The position numbers were made by a program, and so were the translations under genes. Positions 23,701 through 40,639 of a stretch of 64,000 nucleotides of DNA are shown here, piece after piece. The notes beneath the pieces are model-generated. The model was given only the letters and a program-made list of their open reading frames with translations, did no database searches and had not been told where the DNA came from. Within the stretch, counting starts at the first letter, position 1. The number at the start of each line of letters is the position of its first letter. Source of the stretch: Albifimbria verrucaria (Eukaryota > Ascomycota > Sordariomycetes > Hypocreales > Stachybotryaceae); the NCBI GenBank assembly GCA_020081605.1, contig JAHREC010000019.1:1364001-1428000 (forward strand), read 5' to 3'.

Positions 23701-24404
23701 ATTGTGATTGAACAGTGGTTGGTTTTTGAGTTAGTTGTTGTAGAATTGTCACTATACCATCATGAATTCGGAGCAATTATTGTGTTAAGCCAGGGATTAA
23801 GCCGGCACTTGTTTTCATGGACTGGATTGCCAATCGTACGTCTTGATGGTTCGCTGCAAACCCTTTCGTTATTTGCACCATTCAATTCAGACAAGAACAA
23901 GCCGGCCTTAGATGATTTGTTACACGGGAAAACTAAGAATTAAATGAGTGGCTTAACATATATGCCCGCAAGGCTTCACATTAACTAAATAGCTGCAGAA
24001 TTTTTGCAGGTGTAGATATATACTAATTTTTACAATATAAGTAATCTTCCTTCCACCGAAATGGCGTACCGTCTGGCTCTGATTCCGCACTCACTGCAGT
24101 TATCAGGATTTTTCGAGACTTTTCTAATCCCCTGTCCAACCCGTTCCACGCGCGATGCCAGGCATTCTTCCCGCCCGCGGCTCGCCCTTAGAAACGACAT
24201 AGGGGCAATGCCTGCGGTACGTGATGCCCGGCTTGATCTACGTGCTGTAGAACAGCAGGTTTGCGCGGCTTCCTTGGATGGAGCATGGGTCCCAACGTTC
24301 CTTACAGCATATGTTGGAGTGTCTTCCGCCATATGAAGTGCGCGCTGTTTGTCTGGGTTGTTGCTAGACATATCTTTCCAAGCATCGTGAATCACCCAGG
24401 TCTA

Positions 24405-25271
24405 TTACCCCAGTAGAGCAGAAACGTTCATCCTCGAGTCTCTGTCCGGCGTGCTCGAGTCTGCGTCGCTCGTATGCCTGCGTACTCCTTGGTCTTCCTG
24501 CTGTGGTCTTTGTTGCTGTGTTGGCGAGTTAGGTGCGGTCGGTAGCTGTAGTCGGCTCATTATGCCATGACTCGACGAGATCTCGGGCGGCGCTGCATAT
24601 CTTGGTGAAGCCAGCGTCTTCAGGCTTGGTAGGGGCACTTCGGCAACGCTATCAGATTGGGGCAGGGATCGAAGCGGCGGCAGCTCTATTTGGTATAAGG
24701 ACGCCGAGGTCCGGGCAGGCGATGTGGTATAGTTGGAGCTAGTGTCCGAGTCGGCTGACTCTGAGGAACAGGGTGATGGCAGAGGCGCATCTATCCAGGG
24801 CCTCTGAAAGTGATGTTGAGTGGGCGAGTAGGTCTCTCCTGTCTGGGGAAGTGGCAGTGGCGGCACCACCATGGAGAGGCCCTGGCGTGAAAAGGTATCG
24901 TCGTAGCCTATTCTCGACTGCACGGCACGGCGACGATCTAAGCGCTTGCGTCGATTCTGGCTCCCATTCCACCAGTTCTTGACGGCATTGTCACTCCGGC
25001 CATGAAGACGTCGTGCAATCTCAGCCCACCTTTTGCCCAGTTCATGAACAAGACGCTCTATCTGAACACCTTCCTCGGGCGTTATAGGATCGTGATTGAG
25101 AGAGGGTTTGAGGTTCTGATGATAACGCTCTCGGCATTGCTTTGGAGTGCGGGATGACAGGGTTTGTGCGATGCGTACCCAATTAAGGGCGCCGTGTACC
25201 TGGACCAACTGCATCAAGTATGCATCCTCGGCGTTGGACCATGGACCTCTCCGGTGGCCAGGCATGGTCAT
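24405..25271 (-). CDS. flbD: FlbD, two-repeat Myb transcription factor controlling conidiation
   Basis: Nuclear c-Myb-type regulator that in Aspergillus acts upstream of brlA in asexual development. Single exon, 288 residues, from ATG 25271 (a second Met two codons on). Two Myb repeats fill residues about 5-105. Repeat one: HRRGPWSNAEDAYLMQLV...NWVRIAQTL followed by RTPKQCRERYHQNLKPSL. Repeat two: ITPEEGVQIERLVHELGKRW...EIARRLHGRSDNAVKNWWNG. These are the diagnostic FlbD blocks with the recognition-helix KQCRERYHQ and NAVKNWWNG. The remainder is Ser/Pro-rich (PLPSPCSSESADSDTSS) with a short conserved-looking end, RMNVSALL. It is intact, with no frame break. It stands alone between a 7-kb and a 2.9-kb gene-free interval, as is common for developmental regulators with large control regions. 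Confidence 0.93.
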   Translation of the reverse strand: MTMPGHRRGPWSNAEDAYLMQLVQVHGALNWVRIAQTLSSRTPKQCRERYHQNLKPSLNHDPITPEEGVQIERLVHELGKRWAEIARRLHGRSDNAVKNWWNGSQNRRKRLDRRRAVQSRIGYDDTFSRQGLSMVVPPLPLPQTGETYSPTQHHFQRPWIDAPLPSPCSSESADSDTSSNYTTSPARTSASLYQIELPPLRSLPQSDSVAEVPLPSLKTLASPRYAAPPEISSSHGIMSRLQLPTAPNSPTQQQRPQQEDQGVRRHTSDADSSTPDRDSRMNVSALLG

Positions 25272-28173
25272 ATTATCGGATTCCTGTCAAAGGATGGGGG
25301 TGATCGAGGCAAGTGGGAGGCGATTTGTATGTGATGAAGTGGGTTGAATGATGATACAAGGTTTGTTGTCTTGAGCTGCGGGGTTTGGCGTGGTGATAAA
25401 TCTTGAGGTCGGGGTGCTGCAAGGTTTGATAATTATCCCCGGGAAGGAGGTTGGTGTTATTAGAATTCAACAAGCTTCGGCTGCAGACTGCAGACTGCAA
25501 CTATATCCCCAAGGTCGTGGAAAATGGATGGGTGCCGGACGAGAGACCGGTACAGGGAGCAATAGGCTTTGTTCGGAGAAGATGATGTTCGGTTAGGTAC
25601 AGAAAAGTAAGGGATAAATGATGCTGATCTGTGGAAGAGACGGAACAAATGCAACAGCAAGAGTAGAGGTGAAGGAGATTATGTGCAAGAGCAGTCTGTG
25701 AGAGTTGGTGTGAACTGAGGGAAGGGGAGAGGGAGGTTTTGAAGCATCCAACCTGGTTCTACCCAACCCTTCTGGATCTGCTACCAGGAAAGCCGCTGTT
25801 GAGACGAGGCGGCGTGGCCCTGGCTCCACCCGCGCCGGGGCGGCAGCAGCGTAGATGATGGATTCGGGATGGATTAGAGACAGATTGTGCCATGGCATGG
25901 CGGACGACGGTGGGTGTAGCCCGGGGTGCCTCAGAGAGGGGAAGGGGGCGTGGTGCGTGGAATGTCTTGGAGATCGATCCTTGCGATCTGCTCCATCAAC
26001 TGGGGGCGGAGGGAGCGGCTTGCGCGAAGTTAGCCAGGCCAGGCTTAGGTAGGGCAAGGTGCCATAGTGTGATGGGCTAGGTAGGCACTACCAAGGACTT
26101 GGAAGAGGGCTCGAGCACGCCTGCTTGAGGTATCTAGATTTACTGATGCACCTGCCTGCTTGCCTTCCTTCCTACCTTACCTTTGGCGCCCATGTACCTG
26201 CCATGAGTCGCTAGCAAGATAGCCTGTTGGTTTGCACGGGATCTCAATGGAGTACCTGCCCAAGTTCCTAAATAAACAACTGCCTTCTGCTTCGCTACTG
26301 TCAACTCTGCTCTACCTACCTTAGCCACCTACCTTACTTATGATGGAAGCCCCGAAAAGGGACGAAATACGGTTTCGCACATGCCATGCCTTGTTCATTC
26401 CAAAGCCAAAAGGGCCTGTGTGTCGCGCATCCGTCCAGGGAGTGCGTGTAAGGCGTAAATACGAGTACCTCCTCCAAACGAATGGGGTATTGTGTGTGGA
26501 GTGTGTTGCGCATGGGAGAGAGCCGGGGTGTTTCTATCATCAGGTAGACCTAAGCTGGGCCCTCGACGGAAGAAGCATGGGAGGGGCGTGGGTGGCCAAT
26601 AGGCTAGGTGTGCTCTTATCATCATGGGCGACGGCCGCAGTCTGAAGGCCTTCCTTTCGCTTGCCCTCTTCGTCTTCAATGCCCACTTCTCTATTTGAGA
26701 ACACGTCCCTGAAAGCTTCTGCTCACTCCATCACGACCACGCATCCGTATGCTGCCATCATGTCCCGAATTCCTTAGCACTGCCAACGCAGATGCCTCGT
26801 TCTGTTAGGCTTATCCATTCCCTCCCCTGTCCACACCCCGGCCGCCTTCCACCACACCAGAAGCCAAGTCAAGCTCACGAGTAACAATGACCAAAGGGAA
26901 CAAGCCATGGACGGTCGATTCCGAGCACTTGTTCCCTTTCCCTTCCGCGCAAAAGTCTAACCATGAGGCTTTCCAGCCATCGCTGTGAAAGCCTGCTGAT
27001 CGGGCGGCTGCGCTCATTTCGCCGATTTCACTTCACTCCCAATCCAAAGGCGCGCAGACGAGACAGTCTCGGTGATTTGGTTCGAGGATACATGGTGTTG
27101 TGTCGGTGCTATACGCACTGCCGCATCTATGCAGCGAGCGTGTAGATGCTGACGATCTATCTACGAGTTAACAAGCTGGGGCTTGAATCGAGAAAAATCA
27201 CCGGGTTCCTTTGTCCACAATATGGGAATCTACTCCTTGCCCAGATCTGTGATTTATGCGCATACACGTTCCCATTCCCGTCGTGGCCGTCCGTGGGGCC
27301 TAGTCAGCTCGACGCATTACCATCTTGTGCATCCCCTGTCGTCCCATCACCGTAGCCCACGGAGCCTGCCTTGTTACCCAGTGTTATGGGATGATCTTCG
27401 TCAATGGCGGGTGGCTGCACGCATGCCTTGACCTGCAACCATTTGTTCGGGATCTTCTGTATGGGTATGGATCCCCTGCCATACATACATCTTCGAGCAC
27501 TGCAGATACTGCGCCATGTGTGACAAGCTATAGTTCAGCCCTCGGCATCCCTCACCTTCAGCTGGATACAGGGTAGGGGGCGGCATGGGGAGACTATCTA
27601 CCCTATCATTCAGTATACCCTGGCCTTATTACACGACATATCATCCTCTACTTCATACTGCCTGCCGTCTGGTACTGTCTGTCATTGCAAAGAAGTCACG
27701 TATTGGCCGACTGTGAAAACATTGACTTCCACGCGTGCTGCTAACCTGTGTTCCGCGTGCGGAGTAAGCCCTGACCAGGGACAGAAAGGCATGAGGTGTC
27801 GATAATGCTCAGTTAAAAGGGTATCATGTCTAAAAGGGGATATGATGAGAGCCCTTGTTCTCATCGAACTGACTAAGACTGGCGGCAAACCAGCACAATA
27901 CCCTGTGCCCCCTTCGTAGTCTTCCTTGTTGGTGGAAGTCCAAAATTCACATTTATAGAGTCCATTCATTTCCCAACACCAAGATAGCAAGAAACGGAGA
28001 AGAAAACCCAAAAGGTCTCGAGGCACGTTGTATATAACACGGATGGATACTCAAGTGCCTCCCCGCCAAAGAGCCACGGAACAAACAAACAAGCTGGTAT
28101 CTCAATGCCACAGCCCTCACATCGCCTCCCGCGATGTCCCTATGCGCCGCACTCCATTAAACCGAAACCGAGG
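25272..28173. promoter_or_regulatory. Long upstream region of flbD
   Basis: 2.9 kb between the flbD start and the stop of the OGT-like gene, both on the minus strand. No gene recognised. It holds TAGGTAGG/CCTACC-type motifs around 26040-26340. Its length suggests an extended flbD promoter or 5' leader, which is an inference from context only. Confidence 0.45.
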
Positions 28174-31100
28174 CTACAAATATATGTCACCGCCTTGACC
28201 CGCTACGAAGCGTCCCCATGCCTCTTCATAAGCAGTTTCAACGTCACTCACCCACCTACGCGTATCAAATAGCCCACAAGTCCATTTGCTAGCCCAAAGC
28301 AGCTGCCGAATCTCTACAAGACGTCCGCTGCCCACGCAATGCCCTTGCACCATCTTGGAGTAGACCAGGCCTGATGCAAGCCGAATAGCGGCTTGCTCAT
28401 ACCCGACTTCATCACTGGCAATTAATTCCGAGGCTGCCTGCTCATCTTCGGCAGTCTTTGGAAGAGCACCCTTCAATATAGATGCAGCCATTCGCGAGCA
28501 CATTTTGTATGGATAGCGTGGAAGGGTCAATAACGGTGTGCTGGACCACAAGACATCTGCGGCTGTTGTGTGAGCATTGCATTCGGGCGTGTCGAGAAAA
28601 AGATCGCATATTCGTGCCCGCGATATATGCTGGTTCTTTGGCGCCACATCTGTAAAAACAAGGCGACTGGCAACTTCACTTCCTGCCCAGGCTTCAGCTG
28701 TTCTTCGTAGATTCATCTCTCCAATCTCGGGAAAGCGCAGTAGCCACAACACAGCTTTGGGTACCTTTGCCAATATTCGAAGCCAAGTCCGAAATGTAGT
28801 GGGTTCAATCTGTTGCAACAAGTTCAGTCACGAATTGTACCCAATATTTAAATCAAAAGTGCCGGGACATGTACGATGAGAACGCACATAAGAACACATA
28901 CATACCTTGTATAATTGGTTAAAGTTTCCCAAGATGATCGTATCATCAGACATCGAAGGAAATAATTCCTTACGCATCTCCCATCTCCTCCGTTCTTCGT
29001 CCGGCCAGGTCATACCGCGCTCACCAGAATCGCAAGATTGCGCATGATCACAGCAGAAGAATGTATCCCGGGAAAAATAATGTTTTCCGAATACACCCAG
29101 TCGTGATTCCCATCTTCTGTGTTATCCTCAAAAATATCTTCAATACTCACATTGCTCCTCCATGGGCGAAGCGTGCTTGGAGGGATGGCTGTAGTATCTG
29201 CTAGTATATAATCACACCATTCGGCCCCCATGGTTCCGGCAAAGCCCATGAACGACATCTGAATAGGTGCTGGCCTGGCCGCGAATATCTCATTACGAGC
29301 CCCTCTGGTGTATCCGTTTAAGTTCACGAGGATGTGAATCTCATCCTTGATAATTTGCTCCACCATTCTGTCAGGAGGCCAGCTACTCACATCGCGGAAA
29401 ACCGGAGCTTCTTGTTCAATCTTTGCACGATGGGTTGATTTATCGCTTGGAGTAGTGGCATAACAGACAGCATGAACACGCTGCGTATCATGAAATCCGA
29501 AGACGGATTGCATCCTGCATAGGTGTTAAATTATGTGCCTGAAAAGAGGAGAAAAAATAAACATACAAATGAGCCAGAGGGTGGTTATTGAAATCAGACG
29601 ATACATATCCAACATTTAGGCGAGGCTTGGGTGGTGGTGGAGGCGGGTATATCCTAGATGGAAGCCAAGATGATCGAAGGGTCGAGCACGAAATACGCAA
29701 AGCGTTGCGTTGAGAGATGACCCTTATCTCCTTGGCCCCCAGAGGAGTTGTGAACGTGTGGAAAGGAAGAACAGTTGGAGCTGATGGTACGCTCAGGCTA
29801 GGTGGTAAGCGTGGTCGAGTAGCTCGTGGAGGGTCAGCAATACGTCGAACATGCTTATCCAGATACCACTTTCGCATCAAGACTCGACTGGCCCTTTCTA
29901 TGAGACGTAGGAGACGAGTACCCTCCCAAGGCTTCCCAAACCAACCCTTCAGCAGCGATTCCATGCTGGCAGGCGGTATATCGCAAAGGTGCTGCAGGTC
30001 CTTTACCAATATACGTAGAGTAGCCTCCTGGAGCGTATGGCGACCCCAATAAGATGCTTCACTCAGTTGTTGGTTCACAATATCAACAGCACGCTTCGTG
30101 AGCCCACTGCCCTCGTGCTGGGTTCGTGCATCGAGAAGCATTCCATTTTCATCCACATGCCACCGATCATACTTACCAGAAGCCAATATCACCCCACCAC
30201 GGCCACGCCAATCACATACAGAATTTAATGCTGTTAAAAGACCACAGACCGCTTCTGCAAAATTAGGATTTGAGTTGACGGCACGTCTGTAATATCCAAT
30301 GGCATCATTAATACGGCCTCTGTCCTTTACAGCATTGGCCAAGTTTGTGAGGGCGATGTCAAAAGTCCCATCGCATGACACTGCCCGCTCATACATTTGA
30401 ATGGCCAGATCTAATTGTCCAATGTCTTTTAGTAGGCTGCCTAGATTTGTATGAAGATGGACGTGCTTTGGGTCCAAGCGTAGGCCATAGTGGTAATAAG
30501 CCAAAGCAAGGGCCAATCCACTTCCAGGTTGAATACCCGGGATATTGATTTGAGGTGGTGCTTCTTCTAGCTGTAGCGAATGACTTGTCACAATGTGCTG
30601 GACTCCAGCAAGGAGTATGCCAACGTTGTTCGCAGTAGACGGACTTTCCTGTAGGGAGAGCGATAGATAGTACAGAGCTAGGATATCTCCCACACCAGAA
30701 GGCTGTCGGAGTTTGCTTGAATCAGCAACGCCACTAGACACATTGTCCTGGAAGATTTTGGCTAGCGAGAGCAAAGAGTTACTAGTAGTCTGAACAGCTG
30801 CTCGCTTAGGTCCACCATCGGCGACGTATCTGAGGCCGGGAAGCTCGCCTGTATTTGAGAAAACAAGTTGAGCCGTAAGGCGTGCTTTCTCCGGCGGGAG
30901 AAGGAGCGGCAGGAGTGAAGAAGGTGACGAGAGTGTCGCCTGGGATAGCCGTGGTGACAAAGCGACCTGGATACGGTGTACCAGGTCCTGAATCCCTGTC
31001 ATGCGGCGTCCAACGCTGATCAGAACGGCCTCTTCAAAAGCCTCGGAGGCTCTTGCAATCTCTCGCAGGCTATAAAGCAGAGTACCTTTGGCGTGTACAA

Positions 31101-33122
31101 GAGCTAGAATTCGTCCATTTTCCGCGCCAGGAAGTGCATACCCACTAGATCCAAACCCAAAGGCCCTTGATCTTTTGAGCGTTTGCCCACGCGAAAGCGT
31201 GTTACTATGGGCTGCGAAACCCATGTGATGATCGCCATCTATCCTCATGTTTAGACCGGTGCTGCTGGCGTATTGAGTTTCGATAAACGGAGAACTAGCT
31301 TCCAAAGGAGCTGAGACTGAGGGGAGTCTCAGTGCCTGCTGCACATGGTCGATGACTTCCACGGCTTCCTTGCTGCGCTTCCTGTAGAGTAGACCCACTA
31401 GATGCTCCGCAGCCTCCAGACAATCTGGACGTAGTTTTACAGCCTCGAGCCAACGTTGTTCAGCTTCGGACTGGCGGTTGAGACAGTACAAGGTAGCGGC
31501 CATGTTAGTAATGGCTTCAATATGACTACAAGCAATGTTAGGCTCTCGTCACGGAGTGCAAATATCATATTTATGGTTTATACCTTGCGTCTAGAGCCGT
31601 GATTCGGCAAAAGGACTTGAGTGCATCATCGTACTGCTCCAAGCCATATTGAAGACAACCAGCCAACAGGAGCCCCTCTACCCATTTCCAGTCACTTTGT
31701 TCGCAGAGGCTCTGAATGAGCTGAAGTGATGCCCTTGCATTGTCGTAGACTGACGTATTTCCTGGCAGTGTTGGATTGCTCGGCGCGTTGGGAAAGGCTT
31801 GCCCGGTAACACTATTGACGGTGAAGGTTTGCAGCCGTTCAGTCCCAGCAAAGCCGTTGTTGTTGACTTCTGGAAAGCCATCTTTTGGGTGACGACCTGA
31901 TGAATTTACTGATAATCGATTGAATTCCGATGTCTGATACTGTGTGTGAGGATGATGATGATGATGGTGGTGATGATTGTTGGAAGTATCATGATTAATA
32001 ACGTTGCCAGGTGTGGAGCACGCGTTGGTGTCAAATTGATGTGGTTCTTTCAGAGTGGGCTTCGGCGGCTTTGGATACACGAGAAGTTTAGATGAGGGAT
32101 AGGTGGTTGAGCCTGGCTTGCTGTAGTGGAGCTTCCTTGTTGCTTGTAAATAGGCTAACAGATCGACGTAGCTCCTGTGGGCCTGCAACATGGCCTTTTC
32201 TTTAAATTGCGGATAGACTGAGCCGACTTCATTATGCACCCTCGTCTTACACCGGAGAAAGATGGCGAGGGTTAGCATCGAGATACGGGTTTTGGCGAAT
32301 ATTGAGCGAAACTCCTCGACTTGGGCCATTGCCGAAAGACGAATGAGCCATATGCTCAGGGCCGGGATTGTCATGCGCTGGAAGCGATGGGAATTGCTTT
32401 GTTTGAAATGAGTGGCCCTGTCCGAAACCACCAAGATCCCACGTTGAAGGGGTAACGTGCCATTTGTTCTGGCCGAACGAAAGGGATTCATTCACAGAAA
32501 ACGACGGTGGACAGAATGCTCGGACGTTGTGCTCGTTCGCCTGCATAACTGGCTGATACAAAGCATGGTATTGACCAGTATGGACCGGGTGTCGACTCAT
32601 GAAGGAAGCCGGAATATGACTATGATGGGTTGGAAAATCACCGTTGGCAAAACCGCGACGAGGAGTCCAGTTTACACGATCATCAGCAGCGTAGCCCTGT
32701 GTCAGAAAAGGTTCAGAAGAGGTCACTACCTGACGCAGAGGTAGGGCATGGGCGCTCCGTAGAGAATATGAGTTAGAGCTGGCATTGTCTGTTAGAATCA
32801 TGTGCTTCAGCGGGCGCGAGCTAGGCGATAGCTGAGTGGGAGATCCATCATAGCCGGCATCAATGGTCCCATTTGGCGTCTTTCGGCGAAGGTTGTGCTC
32901 TGGGTGGGATGGATATAACGAGGCTGGACCAGGCGCGACATTTCTAGCAGTGGTTCGTGCAGTACGAATTGGAAAAGAGAACTGCTGTGCCGCTTCCGTG
33001 TCGCGAAGGCGATACTGCGGAGCAACGAGGTTGTTTTGATCTGGCAGGCCTGCTGCGTATGGCTCGTGGCTCGTAGGGAACGGCGGCACCGCTTGAGGAT
33101 GCATCTGAAGAAGGGGCAGCAT
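28174..33122 (-). CDS. GT41-family O-GlcNAc transferase-like TPR protein (one frame break, one unresolved junction)
   Basis: Fungal homologue of nucleocytoplasmic O-GlcNAc transferase (UDP-GlcNAc to Ser/Thr). Exons: 33122-32253, 32194-31584, 31525-29567, 29514-28906, 28809-28174; later introns are 58, 52 and 96 bp. The first junction (donor GTGTAAG, acceptor AAAAG) is only the best canonical choice. ATG 33122 gives MLPLLQMHPQAVPPF. The N-terminal part is Pro/Ser/Asn-rich with a His8 run (31960s). TPRs follow in exon 3, e.g. LHTNLGSLLKDIGQLDLAIQ and ALTNLANAVKDRGRINDAI. Catalytic blocks: NVGYVSSDFNNHPLAHL (His in the position of the human active-site region), NLNGYTRGARNEIFAARPAP, then DLFLDTPECNAHTTAADVLW and TLPRYPYKMCSRMAASIL. 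The frame breaks at A run 29073-29077: adding one base turns the sense reading into NIIFSRDTFFCCDH and joins it to WPDEERRRWEMRKELFP. Predicted about 1560 residues. Confidence 0.88.
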
Positions 33123-34811
33123 GCCCAACAGCGGCGGGAGTGGCAAGGGGAGGAATAACTAGCGGCCCAGGTGAAGGAAACTCGCGAAACAGACAACGCT
33201 CGCCGGTCAACTCAACAACACTGGCTCACAGCCGACCGGTCATAGCATGGTCGAAACAATCGCCAACGGGCATTTGGGACTTGAGACTGGCGAGGACAAG
33301 ACCACCGCCAAGGTTATAGAGAACAAGTGGATTGGCGGAGAGACATTCCCAGCTGTCAACGAGATTGATGCCAACTCAGGCTATTCGATCGCTGGGAGGC
33401 CACTATCGTACCGTCTCGAAGTCGATGATGAGGCTCGCGAGTCGTCAAGGCGTTGATCGGGCGATATATTATTAGCAAGGGAAAGCACGGGGACGTGATT
33501 GTTGTCGCGGACTCGAGGCGACGACACATGAGTGCCAAAGTAGGCAAACATACATCTGTGGGTGAGAATGAAGGAAAGGGATACGACGCTGCTCACTGGT
33601 GTTCGATTGGTGGTTGGTAAGTATGGTGTGCTGTTGCGCCCAAGTAAAATGCTGGGGCGATGTACTTAAGTCGAAAAGGAGAACGGAGATATGCGCGACT
33701 TATTCTTATGTCAGATGTTGTATCTGCTACGATTAATTTCGAGACGAGGTACTTGCAGATTGGGCTGACATCAGTACTGTCCCAGAGGACCTCCAAATCG
33801 GTACTTCAGTGAGGGCCCTGAATGTACATCACCTTTCCGTGTGGTGACACCTCATAGCTAGCCCCCACCCTCAAGCCGTCGCTCATAATCAGGCAATACC
33901 TGGATGATCCATATCCGAGCTGATGTGAACACAGTCAAGGTACTTGATGGGCTGGTTGAATGCAAGCATACATGACGAAGCCAAACATGTCGTCCATTCA
34001 CGCTCTGACGGTCATTAATAAAAATCCGAGCTTGGGGAGGCTCGTATGAAGCAAATCAAGCAAAAGTATAGAGACCTGTGGAACCAATATACCTGGGGAA
34101 CTTTTGAAGCTACGTTGCAGTACGCCGCTAGCGACTCATTGTGCCAAGCACAGCCTCATTACGTACGGACCAGCGTTTGCATCTGAACAAGTCATCGAAC
34201 CTGACACGATTCAATATATTCTCACCCTCATTTGATAGCTCTCAGGTACATTCGAACGGCAAGTACTGGTATATGCACACCACAAAGTTTAAGAATGAAT
34301 ATCGAACCGTAGTTCTGATTTGATAAAACCTCGAGTTCTGTTGAACAGATAATGATTGTTCGAACCCAGATAATAGGACCAACAGGCGGGTCTCAATATC
34401 AGAGGGAAAAAGCAAAAGCGGGATTCAATCACAACGGACTATGCACGGCGGAAATATGTGAGCCGGTCTAATGGACCACTACACCCATATTGCGAAGATC
34501 GCTGAGTGTCGCGGTGAGTATGCGGTTTGCCTGATGGCTTGATCTTCCTTGGACAAAAATAGAGATGGCCCATCGAGCAGCTTGGACGATCTCAGAGTGA
34601 GTCAAGGGGTTCAGGTATGTGGAAAGTGAAATAGAGAAAAGAAATAGACAAGACATCACGATGTAGGCATATGAGTGCGTCACGAGTCACTTGCCAGCAG
34701 GGTACATGCTTGGTTCTAGGCTTGTATTGAAGGAGTAGGCGCATGTGGCATCATACATCGTTACTTCCTCTATTTCGCCTGATTGACCTCCAATTGTGCA
34801 GAATTTTTCAT
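33123..34811. other. Intergenic, 5' region of OGT-like gene and 3' flank of RPL12
   Basis: About 1.7 kb between the OGT-like start codon and the RPL12 stop. Both genes are on the minus strand, so this holds the OGT promoter and the RPL12 terminator region. Short frames at 33247-33456 and 34141-34323 have no recognisable motif. No RNA gene identified. Confidence 0.45.
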
Positions 34812-35526
<715 letters not shown>

Positions 35527-36351
35527 GGTTACGGTTGGTGTGGCGGCAGAGGCTCGTGGTTTGCGTGCCGGAAAGGTTTCTGAAGAAGTGGTGTGAAGAA
35601 GAGGTTAAGAAGGAGAAGAAGAAAAAAAGTTAAGAGGCAATTCAAGAGGGAAAGTGTGTGTGCTCCTGCCCTAAGCAGATCGATAAGATAAGCGATAAGT
35701 ATGATAAGACCGGACCATGTCTAGGTAGCCGGGCTAGATCTGCTGGGCTGCTATTGGAGGAAACTACCCTGTCTGAAATGTGAGTTCTATCAGTAAAGTA
35801 CCTAAAAGACAGGCGAAGTAATTGGTAAGAAGGGCAATTCCTTTGGTATCACGTTTAGCTCATCCTTGCTTCAGTTAGAGGTCAACATGAATACCAAATA
35901 GAGTTACGCAATCGTACGCAAGGTGAAAAATTCATTTCAACAATAAGCCTACCATACGAGAGACACGCAGCTATAGGTGTGCACAGATAGATTCTCAATC
36001 TCCATAGGACTCGGACAAACATTACCGTTCTGGATCTGCATCAATGAGCCACTGCACATGCGTGAAGGCAATTAACAAAAGAATTACAAATCATAACGGC
36101 TGGGTGTTTTATGTTTTATCATCAGGTATTCTACCATGCTTTTTACCATGTGATCTGCTGACCGAGTAGGGAGTATGCACGAATCCTTCATAGAGATTGC
36201 ATGTGTAAAGTCCTCCCATGTTTGCAAACCCTCAACAAAATCGACAGCCCTGCTAAAATCCGATCATGTACACCGCTTACTAGGAAAACAGAAGCCCACC
36301 GTTTCACTGCTTGGAAAAACACATTCCTTCTGATGTTCTTACTCGTTATTA
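35527..36351. promoter_or_regulatory. RPL12 upstream region / Sec23 3' flank
   Basis: 825 bp between the RPL12 start and the Sec23 stop, both on the minus strand. No gene seen. The purine-rich stretch about 35590-35640 on the plus strand (pyrimidine-rich on the coding strand) just upstream of the RPL12 start resembles the CT-rich leaders of fungal ribosomal protein genes. Confidence 0.45.
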
Positions 36352-39330
<2,979 letters not shown>

Positions 39331-40639
39331 TTTCTTAATATTTGAATATATGAGGAAGTATAAATAGAGTTATTTATAGGAACTTGATTTTATTTATTTT
39401 ATAGATTTAAATAATAAATATATTCTTATATAAATTTAATATTTTAATTTAAATATAATATTAAAATAATATTTTAAAAGATTAGATTAATTTTATTATA
39501 TATTTTATAATTTTTAATTATTTAATAAACTATATATATATAGTTTTAATAATTATATTATAAATGCTTATTATTAAAGAGTATATTTTATATTTAATAT
39601 AGTTAAGTATTATAATAATTATTATATAAAGAAAGCTAAATAGTAATAATATAAAATATAATTTAAAATAATAATTATTATATTATAGAATTAATATTTA
39701 TAATTTAAAGATTCTATTTATAAACCTTAAAGTATATTATAGAGAATTATTTATATTATATAATTTATTTTAATTTTAAATTATATATATATATATATAT
39801 ATATTAATAAATAAATAAAATATATATATAAATAAATAAATAAAAGAAATAATATATAAATACTTTATAAATAGAATAAAATAATATTTAATAAAAAGCT
39901 TAATATTATAAATATTATATAATTAAAATAAAATATTATATAATATTAATAAATAATTGCTTATATAATAATTAAGGGTTATTCTATATTATAAAATAGA
40001 TATAGAGTAAATAAAATTAAATATTATTATCCTTAAATAAATATTATTAATAATTAATAGTTTTTAATTACTAATTAAAAGAAGATTCCTTTCTATATAT
40101 TTATATCTTTATATAAAATAGCCTAGAGTATTTAATATTATTATACTCTAGCGCTTTATTATATAATATACTATAGTACTTTAGTATTTTATTAATCTCT
40201 TTCTCCTTTATTTTATAATATTTTCTTAGTTTATACTTTATTATACTAAATAATATATTTATTATCTAGCTTATCCTTAATTTAGTTAACTTTTATATAT
40301 AGCTATATATAATATAGATTTTTATATTATTTATATTATAGATATAAATATAGTATATAGTTATTCTTAGTTATTCTATAAGCTTAGGTTAATCTATTTT
40401 AATATATTTTAGATATTATATTAATGTAGGTTATAATATAATACTCCCTTTTCTATAGCTTAACCCTCTAGACTAGGGTTATTATTTAAGGTTGCTATTT
40501 ATTTACTTCTCTTTATAGATTAATTTTATTCTTTTCAATATTCTCTTTTTATATTAATATTATATTTAATAAACTTTTATATTTAAAATATTAATTAAAC
40601 TGTATAAATACTATTATTATTAACTTTAAAGGTTTGCTT

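Larger units (their letters stand above)
17293..24404. other. Long gene-free interval with short tandem repeats
   Basis: About 7.1 kb without a supportable gene. 17380-17650 is locally A+T-rich. 19900-20960 is low complexity, with several short tandem arrays listed separately. 20960-24404 has scattered short frames on both strands without motifs or consistent splice sites. A perfect inverted repeat with 9-bp arms, cagcctgct-g-agcaggctg, lies at 22212-22230. Part of the interval may be the 3' region of flbD or hold a non-coding transcript; nothing in the sequence proves it. Confidence 0.45.

Noticed and set aside
34351..34400. tRNA T-arm-like word (gttcgaaccc)
   Set aside because: No paired T stem, no A and B box spacing and no acceptor stem around it; similar words at 575-590 and 38770-38785 also fail.
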